Origin: Ilumatobacter sp.
GTDB taxonomy: Bacteria; Actinomycetota; Acidimicrobiia; Acidimicrobiales; Ilumatobacteraceae
Reading direction: 5' to 3'
NCBI RefSeq assembly: GCF_030065885.1
Contig: NZ_JASJCS010000061.1
Coordinates: 1-34,386 of the forward strand
DNA: 34,386 nucleotides
The translations under genes and the position numbers were made by a program. Position 1 is the stretch's first letter. Each line of letters begins with the position of its first letter. This document shows positions 23,957 through 30,758 of this stretch, in pieces. Under the pieces are notes generated by a model that searched no databases, had not been told where the DNA came from, and worked only from the letters and a program-made list of their open reading frames with translations.

Positions 23957-25129
23957 TCACGGCGTGGCGAGCGTCAGCTGGTCGGGGCGGGTGAGGATGT
24001 CGAGGCGCGGGCGGCTGAGCTCGTGGAGGTCGCCGTTGGGTGATCGCAGCAGGAAGTGCCCGGCCCCGAGGGGCTCGAGTCTCCAGTGCTGCTCGTGCAC
24101 CAGGTGGTGGTGGAACCAGCACAGCAGGGCCAGGGTGTACGCGTCGGTCTCGCCGCCGTCGGCCCAGTGCACCGTGTGGTGGGCGTCGCACATCTCGGCG
24201 GGCACCTCGCAGCCCGGGAACCGGCACCCACCGTCTCGGTCGACGAGCAGTCGCCAGAGCGGATCGGGCACGGTGCGGGTCTGACGGCCGTAGTCGATGA
24301 CCGCTGAGCCGGCGTGGGTGATCATCCGGTGGACGCCTGCGTCACACGCCAGCCGTCGCGCCGCATCGGGAGTGATGACGTGGCTGTCGAGCAGGCTGAT
24401 GCCGTTGCGGGTCAGCAGCGTCTCGTACGGGATGGTGACGTCGACCTTCGGTGGGCGCTTCCTCGTGCCGACGGGCTGCTCGAAGTGGCTGAGCGTGAAA
24501 CGCGCCATCGTGACCAGCGCATCGGCGTTGCGCTGGCCCCGGGTGCGGGTGTCGCCCTCGGCCGGCACCGACAGCATCGACAGCGCGGCTCGCACGACTG
24601 CCGTGCCTTCGTTGTCGAGCGCGCCGGTGATCTGGCTCATGCCCCGATCGGTCTTGGTCACCGAGAACCGGCGCAGCTCGAACCCGTCGCGCTCGCGCTC
24701 CTCGACCGCGTTCGCCCGCTCGGTCGCAGCCCATGCGTCGAGCATGGTCTTCGCTTCGCGGTACGGCCGACGCCGAACCCAGTCGGCGAACAGCAGCTCG
24801 TCGCGCTCGAACGCGGAAGCGATCGACTCGTGCCACACGTCGGCCACCGCACCGACCGTGGCCTCGGAGACGAGGCCCAGTCGGAACAGGTCGGCGACGT
24901 GCGGCATCTTTGCCAGCCGCTCGCCGAGGAACAGCACCCGCTTGCATGTGCCGACGGGCTCACCCGTCGCCGCCGCCATCCAGGCCGACGGTGACCGGTA
25001 GCCCTTGCCCATCCAGTCACCGGCCTCGACAGCCGCGAACCAACTCGTGATCTCGAGGTAGCGAGCCGCGCGCCGATCGCAGGTCAGCTCGGCCAGCTGA
25101 TCGGCCCGCTCCCCTGAGATCGACGCCAT
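23957..25129 (-). CDS. DUF222 / HNH endonuclease-like protein (13E12 repeat family)
   Basis: A 390-residue protein of the actinobacterial DUF222-HNH family. The helical DUF222 part covers roughly 1-290. The C-terminal HNH motif is complete: CRFPGCEVPAEMCDAHHTVHWADGG followed by LALLCWFHHHLVHE, with the Cys pair and His residues needed for zinc and metal binding. These proteins are multicopy in many actinobacteria and are of uncertain role, mobile or regulatory. The ATG at 25129 has CATCAT 6 nt upstream; the frame is open further upstream. It converges with the sigma-factor gene (24 bp gap). Confidence 0.9.
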   Translation of the reverse strand: MASISGERADQLAELTCDRRAARYLEITSWFAAVEAGDWMGKGYRSPSAWMAAATGEPVGTCKRVLFLGERLAKMPHVADLFRLGLVSEATVGAVADVWHESIASAFERDELLFADWVRRRPYREAKTMLDAWAATERANAVEERERDGFELRRFSVTKTDRGMSQITGALDNEGTAVVRAALSMLSVPAEGDTRTRGQRNADALVTMARFTLSHFEQPVGTRKRPPKVDVTIPYETLLTRNGISLLDSHVITPDAARRLACDAGVHRMITHAGSAVIDYGRQTRTVPDPLWRLLVDRDGGCRFPGCEVPAEMCDAHHTVHWADGGETDAYTLALLCWFHHHLVHEQHWRLEPLGAGHFLLRSPNGDLHELSRPRLDILTRPDQLTLATP

Positions 25130-25135
25130 GGGACC

Positions 25136-25141
25136 ATGATG
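25136..25141 (-). promoter_or_regulatory. -10-like CATCAT, 6 nt before the DUF222/HNH start (leaderless type)
   Basis: CATCAT (minus strand) is 6 nt from the ATG at 25129, with no Shine-Dalgarno sequence. The preceding VOC gene stops 88 bp upstream, leaving room for this promoter. Confidence 0.4.
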
Positions 25142-25217
25142 ACGAGCGGGTGTGACAGTCATGATGAGATGCTGTCGGGGTCGGCGAGTCGTTGGACCCG
25201 ACCTCGCCACCTGCGAC

Positions 25218-25613
25218 TCAGGTGAGCTCGGAGATCTCGAACAGGTGGCCGTCCGGGTCCCGGAAGAAGGCTCTCGTCTCGCCCTGTCGCACGTGCGGCG
25301 GCGCCAGGAACTCCGCCCCTCGCGAGCGGAGCAGCTCGTAGAGGCCGAGACAGTCGCTGACGCGGAAGATGAGCTGCGTCGAAATGCGATCGACGTCGGT
25401 CGGCGCCTCGAGCGTCACGGTCGGCTTCCCGTCGTCGGGACCACCGCCCGTCACCAGCAGGATCCAGTTGCCGAGCAGGTCGAGCACGACCGAGCTGCCG
25501 CCGTACTCGCCGTACACCGAGGCGTCGAGGACCTCGACGTACCAGTCGCGGCTCGCCTCGACGTCACTCACGACCAGCATGTGGGTCAGCGCCGATGCCT
25601 CGAAGCGGTCCAC
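25218..25613 (-). CDS. VOC (glyoxalase-like) protein
   Basis: A 131-residue VOC protein: ALTHMLVVSDVEASRDWYVEVLDASVYGEYGG, then STQLIFRVSDCLGLYELLRSRGAEFLAPP, FFRDPDGHLFEISELT. Likely metal residues include the first-strand His (ALTHM) and Glu in LFEI. GTG start at 25613 with GAGGAG upstream, and the acyl-CoA dehydrogenase stop lies 1 nt before it, so they form an operon. A small hairpin (CACCTG/CAGGTG, 25208-25224) overlaps the 3' end. Substrate unknown; linkage to acyl-CoA oxidation is only positional. Confidence 0.88.
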   Translation of the reverse strand: MDRFEASALTHMLVVSDVEASRDWYVEVLDASVYGEYGGSSVVLDLLGNWILLVTGGGPDDGKPTVTLEAPTDVDRISTQLIFRVSDCLGLYELLRSRGAEFLAPPHVRQGETRAFFRDPDGHLFEISELT

Positions 25614-25614
25614 G

Positions 25615-26862
25615 TCAGCTCCTCGGGACCTCGGACCAGGGCAGCTCCTTGTCGACCCGTGGCTCGCCGGGCAGGCCGAGCACCTGCTCGCCGAGGATGT
25701 TGCGGAGGATCTCGGACGTGCCGCCCTCGATCGAGTTCGCCCGCACCCGGAGGAACGCGTACTGCAGGCTCTTGCCCGCACCGGTGGCGTCGAGCTCGGT
25801 CGGGCGCCGGAACGTGTAGTCGTAGCCGACCAGGCCGTCGGCACCGAGCAGGTCGATGCAGAAGCTGTAGAGCCGCTTGTTGAACTCGGAGAACTCGAGC
25901 TTGGCGACCGACATCTCCGGTCCGGGGTTGCCGGCCTTGGCGGCCTCGGCGGCGCGCAGGTTGGTGAGCCGGCCGACTTCGCCGCGCACCCAGAGCCGCA
26001 TCAGCTCGTCCTTGCGGGACGCGGTCTTCGCCGACCCGTCGAGCTCACGCCAGACGGCGACCGCGTCGTTGGCGGCCCCACCCCGGCGCGGCTTGGCGCC
26101 GCTCGCCGAGCCGGTGCCGATCGCCGAGCGTTCGTTCATCAGCGTGGTCAGCGAGGCGCGCCACCCCTCCCCCTCCGCGCCGATCCGGTTCGCGTCGGGC
26201 ACCCGGACGTCGGTCATGTAGACCTCGTTGAATTCGGCCTCGCCGGTGATCTGGCGGAGCGGCCGCACCTCGACCCCCGGCGCCTTCATGTCGAGCGCGA
26301 AGTACGTCATCCCCTTGTGCTTCGGGATGTCGGGGTTGCTGCGGGTGACCAGCATCCCCCAGTCGGCGAGGTGCGCCAGTGTGTTCCAGACCTTCTGGCC
26401 GTTGACGATCCACTCGTCGCCGTCACGGACCGCCTTGGTGGCGAGCCCGGCGAAGTCGGACCCTGCGCCGGGCTCGGAGAACAGCTGGCACCACTTCTCC
26501 TCGCCGGTGAACATCGGCCGCAAGAACCGCAGCTTCTGCTCGTCGCTGCCGTGGGTGACGATGGTCGGTCCCGCGAGCGCCATGAAGAACGACGTCGGGT
26601 CGGCGGGGGCGGCCCCTGCGTCGCGCATCCGCTTCTGGACCAGTCGGTTGAGGTCGGGGCGGACGCCGAGCCCGCCGAAGCCGACCGGGAAGTGGACCCA
26701 CGCCAGACCGGCGTCGTAGCGGGCGCCGCGGAACTCCACGTCGCTCATCACGGCGGGGTCGTGCTCGGCGAGGAAGGCATCGACGGCCTCGGTCACCGAC
26801 TGGGTCTGGTGGTCGCTGCTCACGGGCGTGAGTCTCGCGGAACGGGATGTGTCGTTCGGCAT
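25615..26862 (-). CDS. Acyl-CoA dehydrogenase family protein
   Basis: A flavoprotein of the acyl-CoA dehydrogenase family, introducing the alpha-beta double bond in acyl-CoA substrates. FPVGFGGLGVRPDL, GTHGSDEQKLRFLRPMFTGEEKWCQLFSEPGAGSDFAGL (middle beta domain, flavin contact), WIVNGQKVWNT, EVYMTDVRVPDANRIG, and the C-terminal NSIEGGTSEILRNILGEQVLGLP. Length about 415 residues. Start is uncertain between ATG 26862 (used here) and GTG 26823; ATG 26889 directly abuts tRNA-His and is less likely. Substrate chain type cannot be told. Likely cotranscribed with the downstream VOC protein. Confidence 0.9.
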   Translation of the reverse strand: MPNDTSRSARLTPVSSDHQTQSVTEAVDAFLAEHDPAVMSDVEFRGARYDAGLAWVHFPVGFGGLGVRPDLNRLVQKRMRDAGAAPADPTSFFMALAGPTIVTHGSDEQKLRFLRPMFTGEEKWCQLFSEPGAGSDFAGLATKAVRDGDEWIVNGQKVWNTLAHLADWGMLVTRSNPDIPKHKGMTYFALDMKAPGVEVRPLRQITGEAEFNEVYMTDVRVPDANRIGAEGEGWRASLTTLMNERSAIGTGSASGAKPRRGGAANDAVAVWRELDGSAKTASRKDELMRLWVRGEVGRLTNLRAAEAAKAGNPGPEMSVAKLEFSEFNKRLYSFCIDLLGADGLVGYDYTFRRPTELDATGAGKSLQYAFLRVRANSIEGGTSEILRNILGEQVLGLPGEPRVDKELPWSEVPRS

Positions 26863-26890
26863 CGAACCTGGCAGACTGAGAGTTCCCATG

Positions 26891-26967
26891 GTGGCCGTAG
26901 CTCAGCTGGTGGTAGCGCCAGGTTGTGATCCTGGAGGTCGGGGGTTCAAGTCCCCTCGGTCACCCCA
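26891..26967 (+). tRNA. tRNA-His (GTG anticodon)
   Basis: Acceptor stem GTGGCCG (26891) pairs with CGGTCAC (26957-26963). The D arm, anticodon loop TTGTGAT (anticodon GTG) and T arm GGGGGTTCAAGTCCCC are complete. A C discriminator at 26964 can pair with the G at 26890, the extra G-1 required for His-tRNA recognition. CCA (26965-26967) is encoded. Confidence 0.96.
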
Positions 26968-26975
26968 CGCAGGCC

Positions 26976-27014
26976 AGGCAGTTGGGGGGCGCGATGCCGC
27001 CCCCTACACTGCCT
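26976..27014 (+). terminator. Strong hairpin between the two tRNAs
   Basis: Outer stem AGGCAGT (26976-26982) with ACTGCCT (27008-27014), inner stem of G-run/C-run (26984-26990 with 26996-27004), loop GCGAT. No U-tract follows, so it resembles the U-poor terminators common in actinobacteria or a processing structure. Confidence 0.55.
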
Positions 27015-27042
27015 GAGCCGCAGCGGCCCGAGGTCGCAGCAC

Positions 27043-27114
27043 CCGCCTCTAGCTCAACGGCAGAGCAGTGGACTCTTAATCCATTGGTTCAGGGTTCGAA
27101 TCCCTGGGGGCGGA
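27043..27114 (+). tRNA. tRNA-Lys (CTT anticodon)
   Basis: Acceptor stem CCGCCTC (27043-27049) pairs with GGGGCGG (one G-U). D arm GCTC...GAGC, anticodon stem GTGGA/TCCAT with loop CTCTTAA (anticodon CTT), T arm CAGGG-TTCGAAT-CCCTG. Discriminator A at 27114; CCA is not encoded. The gene-poor region starts directly downstream, a common place for tRNA-targeted integration. Confidence 0.96.
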
Positions 27115-27184
27115 CTCCCAAAGTGTAGATCTACCTGGCATTTCACCCGGGAGATTGGTCTACCGTCGCGAAGATTGATGACGT

Positions 27185-27207
27185 AGGGTCGCTACAGGGT
27201 CGCTACA
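27185..27207 (+). repeat. 11-bp tandem direct repeat
   Basis: AGGGTCGCTAC occurs twice back to back (27185-27195 and 27196-27206), followed by A. It lies 71 bp after tRNA-Lys. Confidence 0.9.
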
Positions 27208-27538
27208 CCCGGCGAACGAACACTAGCGCCGGAGCAGTGTGTGCAAGGTTCGAAGTCGTGCCGAGGGTTGTCGAGGGACTGGAACCCGTGGACGCGTCCT
27301 CGAGACGTCAGCCCTTGTGGCGGATCACCCGTATGAGCGTCGGTCACAGACCGCGCTCATGGCGAGAGTGCCTGCTACTGGTTGCGATCTGCTGGCAGGG
27401 TCAACCGTGTACGAACAGCCCTCCCTCATCGAGAATCTCGCCGTACCAGCTATGTGAGACACGGACGCTGCGACCCGTCTAGAGCTGCGAGGTGACCCGA
27501 ACTTCGCACCCCGCTCGAATGCCGGCCGATTCAGTGCC

Positions 27539-27552
27539 CGAACGAGTGTTCG
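27539..27552. promoter_or_regulatory. Perfect SOS (LexA) box without an obvious gene
   Basis: CGAACGAGTGTTCG is a 10/10 match to CGAAC-N4-GTTCG. No confident coding sequence starts close by on either strand. Such boxes occur in promoters of prophage or mobile-element genes. Confidence 0.6.
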
Positions 27553-27866
27553 TGGATTGGTGCCGAAATCCATCGACCACAGTAGTGGTTCCTCATCCCG
27601 ACGCCTGTCGTGCGCGGGAGCTTGCGATTCCCGCGCGCGGTCGAAGGGCCGACATCGGGTACCCGCATGGTTGCCAACGCTGGGATTGGCAGCGGCCCAC
27701 CTCTCGTCAGCCCGCGATCGGAAGGGCGGTTCTTCAGCGGGTCGGACTGTGCTGCGGCGTCGCGATATCGAGCGCCCGACTTGGGTAGCTGCCGAGCGCC
27801 CCCGGTGGCGGGTGCTGCGCTCCCGGGCGGGCTCCGGTCCAACGGCGCGACGACGACGACCCCGGC

Positions 27867-28391
27867 TTACCGGGTCACGTCGACGCTGATGATCAACACA
27901 TCGTCGCCCGGTGTGAACTTCATCACGTCGACTTCGCCGCCGTGCCTGCTCGACGCGTAGATGATCGTGTGGTCGAAGACGAGCACAGGTTCGTAGGTCT
28001 CGAGGCCAACGTTGGTGGCCCTGCTCACCATCGCCTCCAACGAGCCGTCGTCGACCCGGAACTCGGTCTTCACCAGCGACCCCGTGGGAGCAGTCACATG
28101 CCCCTGCTCCACGAACAACGAGATCATCTTGTTGCCATCGCCGTCACGTTCGGCAGCGAAGTACTCATCGCCGACCCGCAGCATTTCCTCTTGGCGCTCG
28201 GTCAGCTCCGCACCGTTGACGACGACCACGTCGTCGGAACCGCTGTCGTCACCTCTCAGCATCCAGCCGGCCAGGCCACCCAGCACCAGCGCGACGACCG
28301 CGATCAGCACGATCAACACGCCGCGTGAACCATGCCTCGATGGTGTGTCGGTCTCGTGCGCCATCGGCCGGTCCAGCGTCTCGGTTCCCAT
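27867..28391 (-). CDS. Membrane-anchored protein with possible NTF2/SnoaL-like outer domain
   Basis: 174 residues. A short cytoplasmic start, one membrane segment (GVLIVLIAVVALVLGGLAGWML, about 24-45), an Asp/Ser-rich linker, then about 115 residues outside. EEMLRVGDEYFAAERDGDGNKMISLFVEQGHV and the strand-rich remainder suggest an NTF2-like fold, which is inference. ATG at 28391 has a strong ribosome site (GGAG...GGGGG). No family name recognised. Isolated in the gene-poor zone; its own promoter should lie in 28392-28500. Confidence 0.75.
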   Translation of the reverse strand: MGTETLDRPMAHETDTPSRHGSRGVLIVLIAVVALVLGGLAGWMLRGDDSGSDDVVVVNGAELTERQEEMLRVGDEYFAAERDGDGNKMISLFVEQGHVTAPTGSLVKTEFRVDDGSLEAMVSRATNVGLETYEPVLVFDHTIIYASSRHGGEVDVMKFTPGDDVLIISVDVTR

Positions 28392-29112
28392 TTCAACCCC
28401 CTCTCCTCACTCCTCATTTTCTGCTGCGCCTGCCAGCCGCACAAGACCCGAACGGCCGGTCGTCCTGCTGACGTCCGTCCGTGCCGCTCAGCGCGAGGCA
28501 CTTGTGATCGACATCGAGCCTGCACGGCGCCGCCACTACTCCGGCACGAAGCGCCTGCTCGCGCCCGGTAGCCGGCGCGCGGCACAGCACACCAGCACGG
28601 GAACGCCCACGCGTAACACGACCGTCCCTGGCGGGCGCGGTACTGTGCGCACGTGTGGGGCGCTACAGAGTGCCCGCTCCGGGGGCGACACTCTGTCGGA
28701 AGACCCTTCGCCGCTCCCTGGTGATCTACGGGCCGCACGGCGGCGTGAAGCGCAGACGGTCGCCATAGCGTTGCGCAAGTTGCCAGCTGCGCTGCCCACC
28801 ACAGTGCGCTCTGGCGCCCACTCGGTACCCGGCGATTCCCGCGCCCCCGCCCTCCCGGCATCAGCGCACATGTCGCGACCAACCTGGGCTGGCCACGACC
28901 TCGGCGGGCGTCCGATGAGGCATCCCCTAGGGGACGCGGCACGCGTCGAACCCGCCTCCCCGAGTAGGCGGTGCGTGACGCTCGACAGCGGTTCGCTTCA
29001 GCGCGCGTTCGGGACGGTGTGGCGCGCGCGTTCCGGTCGATCCACCGCGGGCTCAACCGGAACACAACCAAGCGTCCGCTGTGACGCAACTGGTTGACGT
29101 CACAGTCCAGGC
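28392..29112. other. 720-bp stretch with no confident gene
   Basis: Long frames exist on both strands but are Arg/Ser/Pro-rich and look non-coding. Structures seen: a hairpin ACAGAGTG/CACTCTGT (28665-28672 with 28689-28696), the palindrome TCCCCTAGGGGA (28923-28934), a CCGCCT/AGGCGG hairpin (about 28951-28970) and the 27-bp palindrome at 29079-29105. Small plus-strand frames starting at 28653 (23 codons) and 28655 (37 codons) follow a TACTGT -10-like hexamer and are discussed as a finding. Confidence 0.45.
29079..29105. repeat. 27-bp near-perfect palindrome before a small membrane-protein gene
   Basis: CTGTGACG-CAAC and GTTG-A-CGTCACAG form a 12-bp stem with one bulged A and a 2-nt centre. 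It lies 7 nt before the ATG at 29113. It could be an operator for a dimeric regulator or an RNA hairpin that hides the start. Confidence 0.7.
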
Positions 29113-29388
29113 ATGGAGTTCCTCGCCAACGAAGTCCTCGCTCCGTACTTGGGCTCACTCCTCAGCCCTGGGGTCCTCGCCATCGCAACGGTGACGGCGC
29201 TGGTGTTCCTGAGCGGTGTGGGTGCCCTCGCCGTCGAGTGGTGCGACGGCGTCGGCCGCTGGATTCGTCGGCAGCTCGGACAGAGCCTCGAACGAAGAGG
29301 CTCTACCGAACGCGAGGTGGCGCTCGATCACACTCATCGGGTGCCCCTCACGCGCTCCGGGACACCCCTGACGCGCGTCATCCGGTAG
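29113..29388 (+). CDS. Small membrane protein, unknown (low confidence)
   Basis: 91 residues with a hydrophobic first half: FLANEVLAPYLGSLLSPGVLAIATVTALVFLSGVGALAVEW, probably one membrane helix (about 21-42) after a short amphipathic part, then a basic hydrophilic tail (RWIRRQLGQSLERRG). The hydrophobic pattern and Asp/Glu/Arg content look coding, but there is no clear ribosome site and no known family. The palindrome at 29079-29105 sits just before the start. Confidence 0.4.
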   Translation: MEFLANEVLAPYLGSLLSPGVLAIATVTALVFLSGVGALAVEWCDGVGRWIRRQLGQSLERRGSTEREVALDHTHRVPLTRSGTPLTRVIR

Positions 29389-29547
29389 GCGTTCGGGGGC
29401 ACGGGCGACGGCCGAACGGGGCGATCCCAAGAAATGGCCGCGGCATCTCCGTCATCATCCCGACCGATCCCGATCCTGAGCCGGCGCACTCGATGCGCCT
29501 GGGCAGGTCTGAGCCCCGCCCCGAGCGACGCCCTCCTGCGTCCTGGC
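29389..29547. other. Gap before the secreted-protein gene; inverted repeat at its 3' end
   Basis: No gene seen. CTGAGCC (29509-29515) and GGCTCAG (29545-29551) form a 7-bp inverted repeat around the 3' end of the minus-strand secreted-protein gene, a possible terminator without a U-tract. Confidence 0.35.
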
Positions 29548-30279
29548 TCAGCGGCACACGCCGAAGATCCTGACCTCGATGAACGGGTCGTCGTCGTAGT
29601 TGGCCTTCCGGCTGAGGATCGGGTGCGTCTGTGGGCCGCTGGGTGACAGCTCGGTCGTCTGGATCACGTCGGAGCCCGCTGCGGGGTGGTCCACCCACCG
29701 ACTCGTCGTGCCCGAGACGTGGGAGTCGCGCTCGTAGTACTGCTCGCCGCCCTCCCTGAAGACGGAGAAGACGAACTCGAGGTACTTCCCACTCCGGATC
29801 ACGAGGTGGTCCGCACCGCCGGCGTAGGAACTCACCTGGTGCGACGAGACCTGGAACGTCTCGAAGTGTGGCGTGTCGAAATCGCCCACCGGATACTGAC
29901 CCATCACGACCTCGTCGCCGCCGTCCAGGCAGCCGGTCCCGTTGGCGTCCACGACCTCCGCGATCAACACGTCGCCGGCGACGGGATCGAACCCGTCGAC
30001 ACCGTCGACGTCGGTGTACGCGACTGCGAACATCGCCTGGCGTGGGATGCAGTACGCATCGAAGACATACCCTGGCATGTCCGGCACCGGGTCTCCGGGC
30101 CGGGCATCACCATGCGCAACGTGGGCGTCGAACGCCGGATCGGCGATCTCGATCAGCAGATAGCTGCCGGCACCGTTGACGTGGCAAACCTCCACCTTCT
30201 CCTGCCCCGCCGTCACGACGGCAGCACCCGATACGACGGCCAGCGCGGCAACGACGCTCATCATCAAAGAGCGCTTCAT
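29548..30279 (-). CDS. Secreted protein with CHVNG...HGDARPGD motif and EF-hand-like loop
   Basis: 243 residues. N-terminal signal peptide (MKRSLMMSVVAALAVVSGAAVVTA). Directly after it comes KVEVCHVNGAGSYLLIEIADPAFDAHVAHGDARPGD, a Cys/His-containing motif that recurs in secreted proteins of environmental bacteria, followed by DAYC. Then DVDGVDGFDPVAGDVLIAEVVDANGTGCLDGGDEVV, which resembles a dockerin/EF-hand calcium loop (DANGTGCLDGGDE). The C-terminal half is strand-rich. ATG at 30279 has the ribosome site GGAAGGGG; the upstream extension in the same frame has no signal character. Extracellular location is well supported; the role is unknown. Confidence 0.85.
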   Translation of the reverse strand: MKRSLMMSVVAALAVVSGAAVVTAGQEKVEVCHVNGAGSYLLIEIADPAFDAHVAHGDARPGDPVPDMPGYVFDAYCIPRQAMFAVAYTDVDGVDGFDPVAGDVLIAEVVDANGTGCLDGGDEVVMGQYPVGDFDTPHFETFQVSSHQVSSYAGGADHLVIRSGKYLEFVFSVFREGGEQYYERDSHVSGTTSRWVDHPAAGSDVIQTTELSPSGPQTHPILSRKANYDDDPFIEVRIFGVCR

Positions 30280-30685
30280 CGCAATTCCCCTTCCGAACGA
30301 GCGGAACCCGCTTCGGATCGGAGCAGCAGTCCGGGAGGCCGCCCGCTCTGATGTCCATTGTCCTCCCCACCCGGGCTCGCAGCAACCGTGCCCGACGGGT
30401 ACCTGCCAGTGGCCTGACGTCGCTGGGGTCACGGATCGGTTCCGGGCCGCATGGGAGACCCATCCTCGTCACGGCAAGCCGAGCCGGCGCCAGCGATGCA
30501 ACTGGCGTCCTGCACGGGCTCGCGTACGTGAGGACCGGTGTCGCGCCCGGCACCTGCTTCGCCGTCACCGAAGCCCCAGCGACAGCAGCCGATCCGTCCA
30601 TCCGGGTCGCCTGACGCGCCGACGCCGGTCGAGAGGGCGGAACGCCGGCGTCGTGCCGGCGATCTTCCGGTCAGCGGCCGGCGCG
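30280..30685. other. Divergent intergenic region, no confident gene
   Basis: About 400 bp between the secreted-protein gene and the surface-protein promoter. An 87-codon plus frame from 30351 and a 164-codon minus frame overlapping the secreted-protein gene lack ribosome sites and recognisable domains. Confidence 0.45.
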
Positions 30686-30691
30686 TAGAAT
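30686..30691 (+). promoter_or_regulatory. -10 TAGAAT of the surface-protein gene
   Basis: TAGAAT matches the -10 consensus at 5 of 6 positions and predicts a leader of about 60 nt. The -35 is not clear. Confidence 0.5.
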
Positions 30692-30758
30692 GCTGGTGAA
30701 GGGGCCGCGCCCGACTGCGGTCCGGTCACGACCGCTGCGCGGCCTGCGGGAGGCTGCC

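Larger units (their letters stand above)
27115..27866. other. 750-bp stretch with no confident gene downstream of tRNA-Lys
   Basis: Several 60-116-codon frames exist on both strands, but none has consistent GC bias at third positions or a recognisable domain. The first half is visibly poorer in GC than the rest of the window. It contains an 11-bp tandem repeat (27185-27207), a perfect SOS box (27539-27552), the palindrome CGGGTACCCG (27656-27665) and an inverted repeat TGCCAA/TTGGCA near 27672-27691. It may be a remnant of an integrated element; that is inference. Confidence 0.5.

Noticed and set aside
27610..27960. 116-codon plus frame in the gene-poor zone
   Set aside because: No ribosome site or -10, low-complexity composition, and it runs into the opposite-strand gene at 27867.
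28392..29112. Integron attC sites or insertion-sequence ends
   Set aside because: Hairpins are present but lack the GTTRRRY/RYYYAAC core pair, and there are no terminal repeats around a transposase.
28313..29158. 281-codon minus frame
   Set aside because: Arg/Cys/Ser-rich with no domain or codon bias; it overlaps the better-supported gene at 27867-28391.
30351..30614. 87-codon plus frame between the secreted and surface-protein genes
   Set aside because: No ribosome site, -10 or domain; Arg/Ser/Pro-rich composition.
27043..30685. attL/attR direct repeats of the tRNA-Lys 3' end
   Set aside because: Only an 8-bp match (GGTTCGAA at 27247) to the tRNA T-loop was found by eye, too short to support an att site.
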